Positions 7,838 through 14,712 of a stretch of 15,773 nucleotides of DNA are shown piece by piece. Position numbers and translations under genes: made by a program. The DNA comes from Candidatus Peregrinibacteria bacterium. Lineage in GTDB: Bacteria > Patescibacteriota > Gracilibacteria > UM-FILTER-43-11. Position 1 is the first letter of the stretch. The number at the start of each line of letters is the position of its first letter. Below the pieces are notes generated by a model. The model was not told where the DNA came from. It made no database searches and was given only the letters and a program-made list of their open reading frames with translations. Where the stretch lies: NCBI GenBank assembly GCA_030637565.1, contig DAOWGG010000040.1, forward strand, positions 1 to 15,773, in the 5' to 3' direction.

Positions 7838-7910
7838 GGGAATTTCTGTTTATCAAAAGCCACTTTTCGTGTATCTTCTTATGGCATTTTAGCTATAACT
7901 AAGTTTAATT

Positions 7911-9200
7911 ATGAAAGTCGATATCAAAAAACTCCCAAAATCCGAAGTACAGCTCACTATTACCGTTCCTTACGACATTTACCAAAAGTGGGAAAAGAAG
8001 GCATTAGAAGATCTTGGAAATCACATTAAAGTCGATGGATTTCGTGCAGGGAGTATCCCCGAAGACATCATTCGTCAGAACGTTACAGAGGAAGTCCTAA
8101 AAGGGTCTACGCTTGATTATTTATTACAGCAAACCTACGCTGAGGCCATTCAAAAAAATGACATTCATGTAATCGCTCGTCCTAAAGTCGATATTAAAAC
8201 CGACATCAAAAAAGAGGGAGATGATTTTGTTTATGAAGCGGTTGTAGCAGTGATGCCAGAAATAAAAATGGGAGATTACAAAAAGATTAAAATCACCCGT
8301 GAAGAAGCAAAGGTAGAGCCTAAAAAAATAGAAGAAACCATGCAATTGGTTATGGATCGTTTTGCGGAGTGGGAAAATATAGATCGTAAGGCAAAAAAAG
8401 GTGATCGAGGTGAATTGGAATTTGAAGGGTTCGACGAGGAAGGAAAGGCAATCCCCAATACTGCCAGCAAAAACCACCCTGTTGTTTTAGGAGAGGGTGT
8501 TATGGTTCCTGGTTTCGAAGACGCAGTGATGGGCATGGGAGTGGGTGAAAAAAAGGAGTTCGATGTCACTTTCCCAAAGGATTATCACGCACAGCCAATG
8601 CAGGGGAAAAAGGTTAAATTCAAACTCAGCCTAACCCGCTTAGAAGAGAAAAAAGAGCAAAAAATGGATGACGCGATGGTTGAGAAAATCACAGGTGAAA
8701 AGCAAAACGTTGCTGATTTTAAAAAACGAGTAGAAGAAGATTTGAAAGTTGAAGTAGAAAAAAAGAATAAGCAGGAATTTGAAAATAAAGTGGTGACAGA
8801 GATTCTTAAAATCACAAAAGTCGACGTTCCAGAGACACTGATCGACCAAGAAATTGAAGGGATGTTGGGAGAGCAAAAACAACGAGTTCAACAACAAGGT
8901 ATGGAATGGGATAAATACCTTGAGCACATCAAAAAAACAGAAGATGATTTTAAGAAAGACATGAAAAATCCAGCCGAAGAGCGTATCAAGGCTCGACTGG
9001 GAGTTCAGGAGGTGATTAAGGAAGCAAAAATAGAGGTATCCGATAAAGAGGTGGAAGAAAAGATGGAAGAAATGCTTAAAAAATACCCAGAAGATCAGCA
9101 GAAACAGGCTCGAGAGCAATTCGAAAAAGACGACAAGGCTGCCGCATATTTGCGCAATGAAATATCAGCTGACAAGCTGTTTGAAATGTTCACGAAATAG
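7911..9200 (+). CDS. tig: Trigger factor, ribosome-associated chaperone
   Basis: A 429-residue trigger factor, the usual length of the family (about 430). It sits at the ribosome exit tunnel and shields nascent chains. The N-terminal ribosome-binding domain is residues 1-115 with the signature loop GFRAGSIP at 43-50. In most homologues this reads GFRKGK-x-P; here the Lys after Arg is Ala and the next Lys is Ser, so ribosome contact may differ. The FKBP-type prolyl isomerase domain spans about 160-246 (VLGEGVMVPGFEDAVMGMGVGEKKEF), and the rest is the charged helical chaperone arm module. ATG 7911 matches the normal N-terminus. A TATAAC at 7894-7899 would start transcription within a few bases of the ATG, and no Shine-Dalgarno is present. 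It is convergent with the Rel gene. Confidence 0.96.
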   Translation: MKVDIKKLPKSEVQLTITVPYDIYQKWEKKALEDLGNHIKVDGFRAGSIPEDIIRQNVTEEVLKGSTLDYLLQQTYAEAIQKNDIHVIARPKVDIKTDIKKEGDDFVYEAVVAVMPEIKMGDYKKIKITREEAKVEPKKIEETMQLVMDRFAEWENIDRKAKKGDRGELEFEGFDEEGKAIPNTASKNHPVVLGEGVMVPGFEDAVMGMGVGEKKEFDVTFPKDYHAQPMQGKKVKFKLSLTRLEEKKEQKMDDAMVEKITGEKQNVADFKKRVEEDLKVEVEKKNKQEFENKVVTEILKITKVDVPETLIDQEIEGMLGEQKQRVQQQGMEWDKYLEHIKKTEDDFKKDMKNPAEERIKARLGVQEVIKEAKIEVSDKEVEEKMEEMLKKYPEDQQKQAREQFEKDDKAAAYLRNEISADKLFEMFTK

Positions 9201-9220
9201 CCTCCTTATCTAAAAGGTCG

Positions 9221-9315
9221 AATTTCGAATTCAGAATCTCCAATTTCCAAACAATTTTTAATTACCAATGTTTAATGAATTAAGCATTCAGCATTCGATA
9301 TTGTTTGGAAATTGG
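9221..9315. repeat. 16-bp inverted repeat between convergent tig and rel
   Basis: CCAATTTCCAAACAAT (9240-9255) and its exact complement (9300-9315) are separated by 44 bases. The preceding GAATTTCGAATTCAGAATCTCC is a low-complexity sequence of a type common between genes in such genomes. Because the two genes converge here, the hairpin may act as a shared transcription end, though neither side has a strong T run (TTATTTAAAATTTT on the plus side). Confidence 0.55.
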
Positions 9316-9352
9316 TTATTTAAAATTTTAAATTGAATAATTCCTTCAAAGA

Positions 9353-11527
9353 TTAGCCAATCTCTTTCACAGAAAAAACGCCATTCACATTTTCTAAATC
9401 CCGAATGACGTGGTTGAGTGTCTCCAAACTATCAAGGCTGGCAGTGATAATAAAGTGGCCTTGGTCAGAGCTATCTTCACGCACATTTTCAATATCCAAA
9501 ATAGGCAATTGATTTTGTACAAAAACATCTGCCACATCTCTCAAGAGTCCAATACGAGAACGACGTTCAACTCGTAATTTAGTAGTATACTGAGGAATTT
9601 TCTTGGTGCTCCAAGTGGTTTTAATAAACCGATTATCCTCCAGCCCTCGCAGTACCTTACAGTCTTTTCGGTGAATCGTAACACCACGACCTCGGGTGAT
9701 GTAACCGATAATACTATGGTCCGGTGTGGGGGTGCAACAAGAGGCCAATTGGGTTTTATGCCCTTTTTCACCTGTAATCAATATCTCCGGATGTTCTTCA
9801 AAGCTAACCCCTTCTGTCAAGGCTTCACGGCTAGCCTGCTTAGGTACGGGTTCTTTGGTCATATGATCGAGGGCAACCACCTTCTTAATTACATCAATCG
9901 AATTCAAAGAGCCATTTCCGACACGTTCAACCAAATTTTCACGCTCTCGGATTGAAAGTTTTTCCCCCTCATACACTTTAAATAAACTTAGGTTGGGGTC
10001 CAGCAAAGGCTGATTAAATTGCTTGAGTTTTTTATTAATGTAGTCCTTTCCAATTTTTAAAATCTTTTCACTGTCCTGAGTGTTAAACCATTGCTTGATA
10101 CGAGATTTAGCAGCAGAAGTGATTGCAAACGAAAGCCAGTATCGATTGGGCTGCTCAACATTGCTGGTAACAATTTCAACCACCTGACCATTCTTTAATT
10201 TATAGTCCAGTGGTACAATCCGCCCATTTACTTTTGCTCCACGACAACGATGACCAATGCTTGTGTGAATAGCATAAGCATAATCAATAGGGGTCGCATT
10301 ATAAGGCAGGTCAAAGACATCGCCTTTTGGTGTTAAAACAAAAATTCGATCATGAAAAATATCAACGCTAAGCGATTCAATGAATTCAGAATTACTTTTC
10401 AAATTCTCGTGTAATTCCACCAAATTTTGTACCCAATTTAATTTTTCTTGGTCAAACGGAGCTGCCTTTTTTTGTTCTTTGTAATGCCAGTGAGCCGCAA
10501 TACCAAATTCCGCAATTTCGTTCATGCTTTTGGTACGAATTTGAACTTCAATCGGCTGATTGTGGAGCTTGGGACAAAGGCCAATCAACGTGGTGTGCAG
10601 ACTCTGATAGCCATTGCTCTTGGGAACAGCAATATAATCCTTAAAACGACGAGAAAGAGGCGTCCAATGCTTGTGAACCAACCCAAGTGTTTGATAACAC
10701 TGTGCCTCATCTTCAACAATAATACGAAGCGCAAAAATGTCATAAATTTCAGAAACATAATTCTTACCTTTCTTCTTTAGTTTTTTAAAAATACTGTAAT
10801 AATTTTTAATTCGTCCTTCAATTTCTGCGTTTAAATTAGCGGCTTTGAATGTTTTTAAAAGAATAGCCTTACTGTCTTTAATGGTGTCATTTTGTTTGCC
10901 AGTAATATTTTCCAGTTCTTTAACCACTTCTTTATATTCTTTGGGGTGAAGGTGTTGAAAGCACAGTGTGTCGAGTTCATTTTTGATTTTATAAATACCC
11001 AAACGAGAAGCAATCGGTGAATAGATGCTAAGGGTTTCTTCAGCAATTCGTTTTCGTTTATCATCCTTATTCAAATGCTCCAACGTACGCATGTTATGTA
11101 AACGATCGGCTAGTTTAATTAAAACCACACGAATGTCTTTTGCCATCGCTAAAAACATCTTTCTTAAGTTTTCAATTTGTCGTTCGCGCCCCCGATAATG
11201 AACTTTTCCCAACTTTTCCAACCCCTTTAAAAGAGGAATCATTTCATCCCCAAAATGTTTGCGAATTTCATCGAGCTCAGTCGGTGTGTCCTCCAAAACA
11301 TCATGTAACAAAGCCGCAATAATCGAGTCTTCATCCGGTCGCAATGTTAAAAGAATATTGGCAACCTCCAATGGATGCTGGATATAAGGCTCACCCGAAA
11401 AACGCTCCTGACCGGCATGGGCTTCACTTGCAAATTCATAGGCAAAACGTAACCGTTTTTCATCTAAAGACGGCAAATAGGTTTTTGCTTTTTTGATAAT
11501 ACCCTCAATGGAAACATCATTGGACAT
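9353..11527 (-). CDS. rel: Bifunctional (p)ppGpp synthetase/hydrolase, Rel/SpoT family
   Basis: A 724-residue long RSH enzyme of normal family length, controlling the stringent response by making and degrading (p)ppGpp. In order: the HD hydrolase domain (about 25-180) with QHPLEVA (His51), LLHDVLED (His75, Asp76, Glu79, Asp80) and KLADRLHNMRTL (Asp141, Asn145), so hydrolysis looks intact; the synthetase domain (about 230-350) with the RFKD motif at 294-297, typical of bifunctional enzymes (monofunctional RelA has an acidic motif there), plus KSNGYQSLHTT and the catalytic Glu327 in IEVQIRT; the TGS domain (about 393-455); the conserved Cys pair at 597-598; and the ACT domain (about 655-722). 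Both activities are predicted. ATG 11527 gives the standard N-terminus; no Shine-Dalgarno is seen. The promoter is at 11564-11592. It is divergent from gpmI. Confidence 0.96.
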   Translation of the reverse strand: MSNDVSIEGIIKKAKTYLPSLDEKRLRFAYEFASEAHAGQERFSGEPYIQHPLEVANILLTLRPDEDSIIAALLHDVLEDTPTELDEIRKHFGDEMIPLLKGLEKLGKVHYRGRERQIENLRKMFLAMAKDIRVVLIKLADRLHNMRTLEHLNKDDKRKRIAEETLSIYSPIASRLGIYKIKNELDTLCFQHLHPKEYKEVVKELENITGKQNDTIKDSKAILLKTFKAANLNAEIEGRIKNYYSIFKKLKKKGKNYVSEIYDIFALRIIVEDEAQCYQTLGLVHKHWTPLSRRFKDYIAVPKSNGYQSLHTTLIGLCPKLHNQPIEVQIRTKSMNEIAEFGIAAHWHYKEQKKAAPFDQEKLNWVQNLVELHENLKSNSEFIESLSVDIFHDRIFVLTPKGDVFDLPYNATPIDYAYAIHTSIGHRCRGAKVNGRIVPLDYKLKNGQVVEIVTSNVEQPNRYWLSFAITSAAKSRIKQWFNTQDSEKILKIGKDYINKKLKQFNQPLLDPNLSLFKVYEGEKLSIRERENLVERVGNGSLNSIDVIKKVVALDHMTKEPVPKQASREALTEGVSFEEHPEILITGEKGHKTQLASCCTPTPDHSIIGYITRGRGVTIHRKDCKVLRGLEDNRFIKTTWSTKKIPQYTTKLRVERRSRIGLLRDVADVFVQNQLPILDIENVREDSSDQGHFIITASLDSLETLNHVIRDLENVNGVFSVKEIG

Positions 11528-11563
11528 AAAGAGCGGATTAATCCCTAGGGGGAGGATTCCAAT

Positions 11564-11592
11564 ATCATATCATTTTTTGTATATTTCGGCAA
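11564..11592 (-). promoter_or_regulatory. Promoter of rel
   Basis: On the minus strand TTGCCG (11592-11587) and TATGAT (11569-11564) are separated by exactly 17 bases. Transcription should start near 11557, giving a leader of about 30 nt that contains CCTCCCCC and no Shine-Dalgarno sequence. Confidence 0.65.
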
Positions 11593-11639
11593 ACTAATTC
11601 TAAATAATGGCTTTTAGCTTGTAGCTTGTTATCATAATT

Positions 11640-11668
11640 TTGTTGTAAACTGTATATTGTCATTTAAT
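11640..11668 (+). promoter_or_regulatory. Promoter of gpmI
   Basis: TTGTTG (11640-11645) and TTTAAT (11663-11668) with a 17-base spacer. The start site would be around 11675, only about 6 nt before the gpmI ATG, so the mRNA would be almost leaderless. Both boxes deviate from consensus. Confidence 0.5.
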
Positions 11669-11680
11669 TGTCAGATTATT

Positions 11681-13186
11681 ATGAACAAAGCTCTTCTCGT
11701 TATTTTAGATGGTTTTGGAGAAGCTCCAGCAGGTCCAGCGAATGCCATTTCTTTAGCAAAAACACCTCATTTAAATGAATTACGCAAAAAATATCCTCAC
11801 GGTATTCTCCAATGTACAGGAGAGGCTGTTGGCTTAACTGAAGGGGCGATGGGGGGATCTGAAGTTGGGCATTTCACGATGGGTGCAGGACGTGTGGTTC
11901 CGCAGTTTTTACTCGCGATCAATCGGGCGATCAAAGATGGCTCTTTCTATGAAAATAAGGCACTGTCAGATGTTTATCATTACGCGAAAAAAAGTGGTAA
12001 AAAACTCCACCTAATGGGTATGATTTCCGACAAAGGTGTTCATTCCGATATCAGCCATTTACTCACCTTAATGGAATGGGCCAAAAAAGAAGGAATCGAA
12101 GATCTCTATATTCATTGCATCACAGATGGGCGCGACGTAGAAGAGCGAAGTGTGAAACGATTTTTAGAAATAGTCGAAAACAAAATCACCGAATTGAGTA
12201 TGGGGAAAATCGCCACCATTATTGGTCGATACTACTCCATGGATCGCGATCGAAATTGGGACCGAACGGCGGAAGGATACCGATTGACCACGCAAGGAAA
12301 GGGGGAGGAGTTCAGCGGTTTCAAAGAAGCCATTGATCATTTCTACAAAGAAGATCCAAAGCTAACCGATTATTATTTGCCACCCATTCTCATCGACAAA
12401 AATGGGCTAATCGAAACAGGTGATGCGGTGATCTTTTTCAACTATCGAACTGATCGAACCAAGCAGCTCACCGCCGCATTCACCGATCCTGATTTTACCG
12501 AATTCGACAAAACAATTGGAGATGTTCATTTTGTTTGCATGGGGCCTTATTCCGAAATCGCACCAGTGGCATTCAAAATCCCAAAAATAGAAAATAATTT
12601 GGCCACATGGCTCTCTAAAAATGCGGTTCCACAACTCCGTGTCGCTGAAACCGAAAAATACGCTCATGTTACCTTCTTTTTCAACTCACAAGTAGAGCAT
12701 CATGTGCCACTTGAAGATCGTATTTTGGTGCATTCGCCAAAAGTGCCAAGCTACGATCAAAAACCCGAAATGTCCGCACCAGAAGTAACCGAAAAAGTAC
12801 TTTTAGCGCTTCATGATTCTCATCATCAGGTTGTTATCGTCAATTATGCGAATGGTGATTTGGTGGGTCATTCTGGCAATCTAGAGGCATCGGTGAAGGC
12901 AATTGAATCCATCGATGAATGTCTCGGAAAACTACACGAACAAGCGATGAAATACGGTTACACGATGTTAGTAACAGGAGATCACGGAAACTGTGATGAG
13001 ATGAAATATCCCGACGGCTCTCAAAAGCCCGCACATTCCATGAATCCAGTAATATTTTTGGCTTGTGATCCAGAAGAAAAAATCAAATCAGTTCGCGATG
13101 GTGGTCTGGAAGACGTCGCTCCCACTATTTTGAGGCTACTCGAAATTGATACACCAGAGGAAATGACAGGGAAGTCGTTGATTTAG
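11681..13186 (+). CDS. gpmI: 2,3-bisphosphoglycerate-independent phosphoglycerate mutase
   Basis: A 501-residue enzyme that interconverts 3- and 2-phosphoglycerate in glycolysis using two metal ions (Mn2+ typically) and a phosphoserine intermediate; the family is about 510 residues. Seen: Asp10 in VILDGFGE; catalytic Ser60 in GGSEVGH (usually NSEVGH, so the residue before Ser is Gly here); TDGRD at 149-152; RYYSMDRDRNWDR at 183-195; FNYRTDR at 253-259; metal ligands Asp393 and His397 in NGDLVGHSG, Asp434 and His435 in GDHGN, and His452 in AHSMNP. All expected active-site residues are present. An in-frame TTG at 11657 would add 8 residues, but ATG 11681 starts directly at the MNKALLVILDG core. 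No Shine-Dalgarno is visible. The gene is monocistronic, divergent from rel. Confidence 0.97.
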   Translation: MNKALLVILDGFGEAPAGPANAISLAKTPHLNELRKKYPHGILQCTGEAVGLTEGAMGGSEVGHFTMGAGRVVPQFLLAINRAIKDGSFYENKALSDVYHYAKKSGKKLHLMGMISDKGVHSDISHLLTLMEWAKKEGIEDLYIHCITDGRDVEERSVKRFLEIVENKITELSMGKIATIIGRYYSMDRDRNWDRTAEGYRLTTQGKGEEFSGFKEAIDHFYKEDPKLTDYYLPPILIDKNGLIETGDAVIFFNYRTDRTKQLTAAFTDPDFTEFDKTIGDVHFVCMGPYSEIAPVAFKIPKIENNLATWLSKNAVPQLRVAETEKYAHVTFFFNSQVEHHVPLEDRILVHSPKVPSYDQKPEMSAPEVTEKVLLALHDSHHQVVIVNYANGDLVGHSGNLEASVKAIESIDECLGKLHEQAMKYGYTMLVTGDHGNCDEMKYPDGSQKPAHSMNPVIFLACDPEEKIKSVRDGGLEDVAPTILRLLEIDTPEEMTGKSLI

Positions 13187-13228
13187 GTTCGTACAATAAC
13201 CATTATAAAAGATCCATCATGTTTCGGA

Positions 13229-13348
13229 CGGCGGTAAAGACCGCGACTTACTTTTGTGCTGTATTTACTCTTGATGCATTAAGTTTTTGTATTACTCACG
13301 CTTCCTTCTTTTTTGGTAGCAAAAAAGAAGGCAAAAAACTATTGGGGG
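13229..13348 (+). repeat. Dispersed hairpin element, copy A
   Basis: The copy opens with a hairpin (GCGGT 13231-13235, ACCGC 13240-13244), then CGACTTACTTTT, an AT-rich part, and a 12-bp perfect stem (CCTTCTTTTTTG at 13304-13315 with its complement 13320-13331, loop GTAG), then CAAAAAAC and TTGGGGGTT. The same order of parts is found inverted at 13588-13707. Confidence 0.6.
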
Positions 13349-13409
13349 TTACAAAACCAAAGTCACCGTTATACCCTTCATCATCGCTGGGCATTATTGT
13401 AACCCCCAA
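13342..13409. repeat. 13-bp perfect inverted repeat (TTGGGGGTTACAA)
   Basis: TTGGGGGTTACAA (13342-13354) and its exact complement (13397-13409) are separated by 42 bases. They are the tails of copy A and of the partial minus-strand copy at 13397-13437, meeting tail to tail. In RNA this would be a strong GC-rich stem. Confidence 0.65.
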
Positions 13410-13437
13410 ACCCCCACGTGCTTTTTTCTTCTTTGTA
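13397..13437 (-). repeat. Dispersed hairpin element, partial copy C
   Basis: Read on the minus strand this has a GAAG-poly-A segment followed by GCACGTGGGGGTTTGGGGGTTACAA-type tail, matching the distal part of copy A (GAAGG, A run, TTGGGGGTTACAA). The proximal head hairpin is absent, so it is a fragment or a diverged end. Confidence 0.45.
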
Positions 13438-13587
13438 CATCTAAGTAGATATTAGTGCCGCTGAATACGGGGCGATCACTTGTGGTTTTAGTAATTCAAA
13501 AACATTGATACAAGGTAATGCGGGTTTGGGCAGAGTGAACGTGGTAAGTAATGGTTAAATGCACAATGTTAATTGCACGTTTCACAG

Positions 13588-13707
13588 AGCCCAACACTTT
13601 TTTGCTTCGTTTTTTTAGTGATAAAAAATGAAGAAGGGTGAACTATGCTTCATCGCTGTACATAAAAGCAGCATTACAAAAAAAAGGTCAGTCGCGGCTT
13701 GCCGCTA
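13588..13707 (-). repeat. Dispersed hairpin element, copy B (inverted)
   Basis: On the minus strand this begins with a GCGGC/GCCGC hairpin (13694-13705), then CGACTGACC, a T run, and an 11-bp stem of CTTC plus T run and A run plus GAAG (13605-13633, one G-T pair), then CAAAAAAGTGTTGGG. It matches copy A in order, spacing and several exact words (CCGCGACT at 13241-13248 and inverted at 13690-13697), but is clearly diverged. Confidence 0.55.
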
Positions 13708-13739
13708 AGGGAGGTTAAAGCTTGGTTGTAGAATGGTTA

Positions 13740-13767
13740 TTGTGCGGAATGGTTTTTCTAGTACAAT
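13740..13767 (+). promoter_or_regulatory. Promoter of the membrane protein gene at 13789
   Basis: TTGTGC (13740-13745), 16-base spacer, TACAAT (13762-13767). The start site would be near 13774, giving a leader of about 15 nt with no Shine-Dalgarno. Confidence 0.5.
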
Positions 13768-13788
13768 AAAGATGGTAACTAAATACTC

Positions 13789-14622
13789 ATGAATTCAGAG
13801 CTCACCGAAATCATCATTCCTTCCATTGCCTTTTTTGTTGGCTTTCTGCTGACATTCACGCTTTTGGAGCTATTGATTATTTTAATGCTGAACGGATTCG
13901 TATTAAAACACTGGAGTTTTGTGGTGGATGTGGTAATTAAGGCACGAGTTCAGCATGGAAAACTTATTCAACGGATCACCTTGGCTTCTGTTGCTGTTTT
14001 TTTAACTTTGCTTTTTTATTACACCAATGTTTTAACAATTATTCGTGAATCCTCTCCAGAGGAGCAATTGTATGTAGCAGAGATTTTATTGGTTGTTCTT
14101 TTTACTTATATTCGATCAACGCGTTATGTGGTTGAACTGACTTTTCTGAAGTCTATTCATAAATACCTGTATATCTATCTATCATCACTTATTGCAGTGG
14201 TAATGATTTTAGTGGTTCATGCTCAGTATGAGAATTATCAAAAGCTGATCAACGCCACACTGATTGCTCCTGTGGAAGCGCAAACTAAGATTGTGATGGA
14301 AAACTACAAGCGTAAGCATCTTCTGAATGAGTTCCGTCGCCAAATTCACAATAATACCTGTGAATATGTGGACTATACATTTGATCTTAAAGAAGGAAAC
14401 ACAAAGCACTTTTTGTATGTCACCACCGATCCAGAGCTCAGTACTAGCAATGTGACTCACAGCGGTGATGATACGACGAATTACACGACAGGACATGCTT
14501 GTACTAAGGACGGTGAAACTTTTCTTTTAACTGAGTATGGCTTATGGTTCTGGGTGATCGACACTGGTGAGCCAGAAGAACTTTCGGGTGAGGCGGATTT
14601 GGTGATTGAAGATACCCCGTAG
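13789..14622 (+). CDS. Unrecognised four-helix membrane protein with outer C-terminal domain
   Basis: No family recognised. The 277-residue product has four hydrophobic segments, about residues 9-36, 63-85, 92-112 and 122-145, followed by a polar domain of about 130 residues. After an even number of helices the C-terminal domain should be on the same side as the N-terminus. It has just two cysteines (NNTCEYVDY and GHACTKDG) and several NxT/NxS-like sites, which favours an extracytoplasmic disulfide-bonded domain but does not prove it. Basic residues in the loop between helices 1 and 2 (KARVQHGKLIQR) suggest that loop is cytoplasmic, consistent with an N-out/C-out topology. ATG 13789 is the first start after the promoter. 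The stop codon TAG is followed directly in frame by TGA and lies within a 38-bp palindrome. Alternative roles such as sensor or transport accessory cannot be told apart. Confidence 0.8.
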   Translation: MNSELTEIIIPSIAFFVGFLLTFTLLELLIILMLNGFVLKHWSFVVDVVIKARVQHGKLIQRITLASVAVFLTLLFYYTNVLTIIRESSPEEQLYVAEILLVVLFTYIRSTRYVVELTFLKSIHKYLYIYLSSLIAVVMILVVHAQYENYQKLINATLIAPVEAQTKIVMENYKRKHLLNEFRRQIHNNTCEYVDYTFDLKEGNTKHFLYVTTDPELSTSNVTHSGDDTTNYTTGHACTKDGETFLLTEYGLWFWVIDTGEPEELSGEADLVIEDTP

Positions 14623-14651
14623 TGACGCGCCATGGCGCGTCACTACGGGGT
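14614..14651. repeat. 38-bp perfect palindrome overlapping the stop codon of the gene at 13789
   Basis: Each half is ACCCCGTAGTGACGCGCCA, and the two halves are exact reverse complements with no spacer (centre CCATGG). The last coding bases, the TAG stop (14620-14622) and a second in-frame TGA come from the left arm. No T run follows, so it is not a classical terminator. It resembles widespread intergenic palindromes of the GTAG...GCGCCATGGCGC...CTAC type. Confidence 0.8.
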
Positions 14652-14661
14652 TCAAACCCTC

Positions 14662-14690
14662 TTGCCAAAATTCTAAAAAAATTCTAAAAT
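14662..14690 (+). promoter_or_regulatory. Promoter of the elp3-like gene
   Basis: TTGCCA (14662-14667), 17-base spacer, TAAAAT (14685-14690). The start site would be near 14697, about 16 nt before the ATG at 14713. No Shine-Dalgarno follows. Confidence 0.6.
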
Positions 14691-14712
14691 ATCCTCACTC
14701 TAACAAATACCT

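Larger units (their letters stand above)
13187..13788. other. Gene-free stretch holding dispersed repeats
   Basis: About 600 bases with no credible gene. An ORF at 13219-13455 is made of repeat DNA (poly-Phe and Lys runs) and is rejected. Two diverged inverted copies of one element (13229-13348 and 13588-13707) and a partial third (13397-13437) fill much of it; 13441-13587 shows nothing I recognise. The last 50 bases carry the promoter of the next gene. Confidence 0.7.

Noticed and set aside
7796..8029. 77-codon ORF overlapping the start of tig in another frame
   Set aside because: It overlaps the certain tig coding region and has no recognisable protein features.
8640..9119. 159-codon hydrophobic minus-strand ORF opposite tig
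   Set aside because: The Phe/Leu-rich translation is the antisense of Lys/Glu-rich trigger factor codons, a known artefact.
13219..13455. 78-codon plus-strand ORF between gpmI and the membrane protein
   Set aside because: It runs straight through the hairpin repeats, with low-complexity Phe/Lys runs and a Pro-rich segment from the palindrome arms. No start signal or recognisable protein features.
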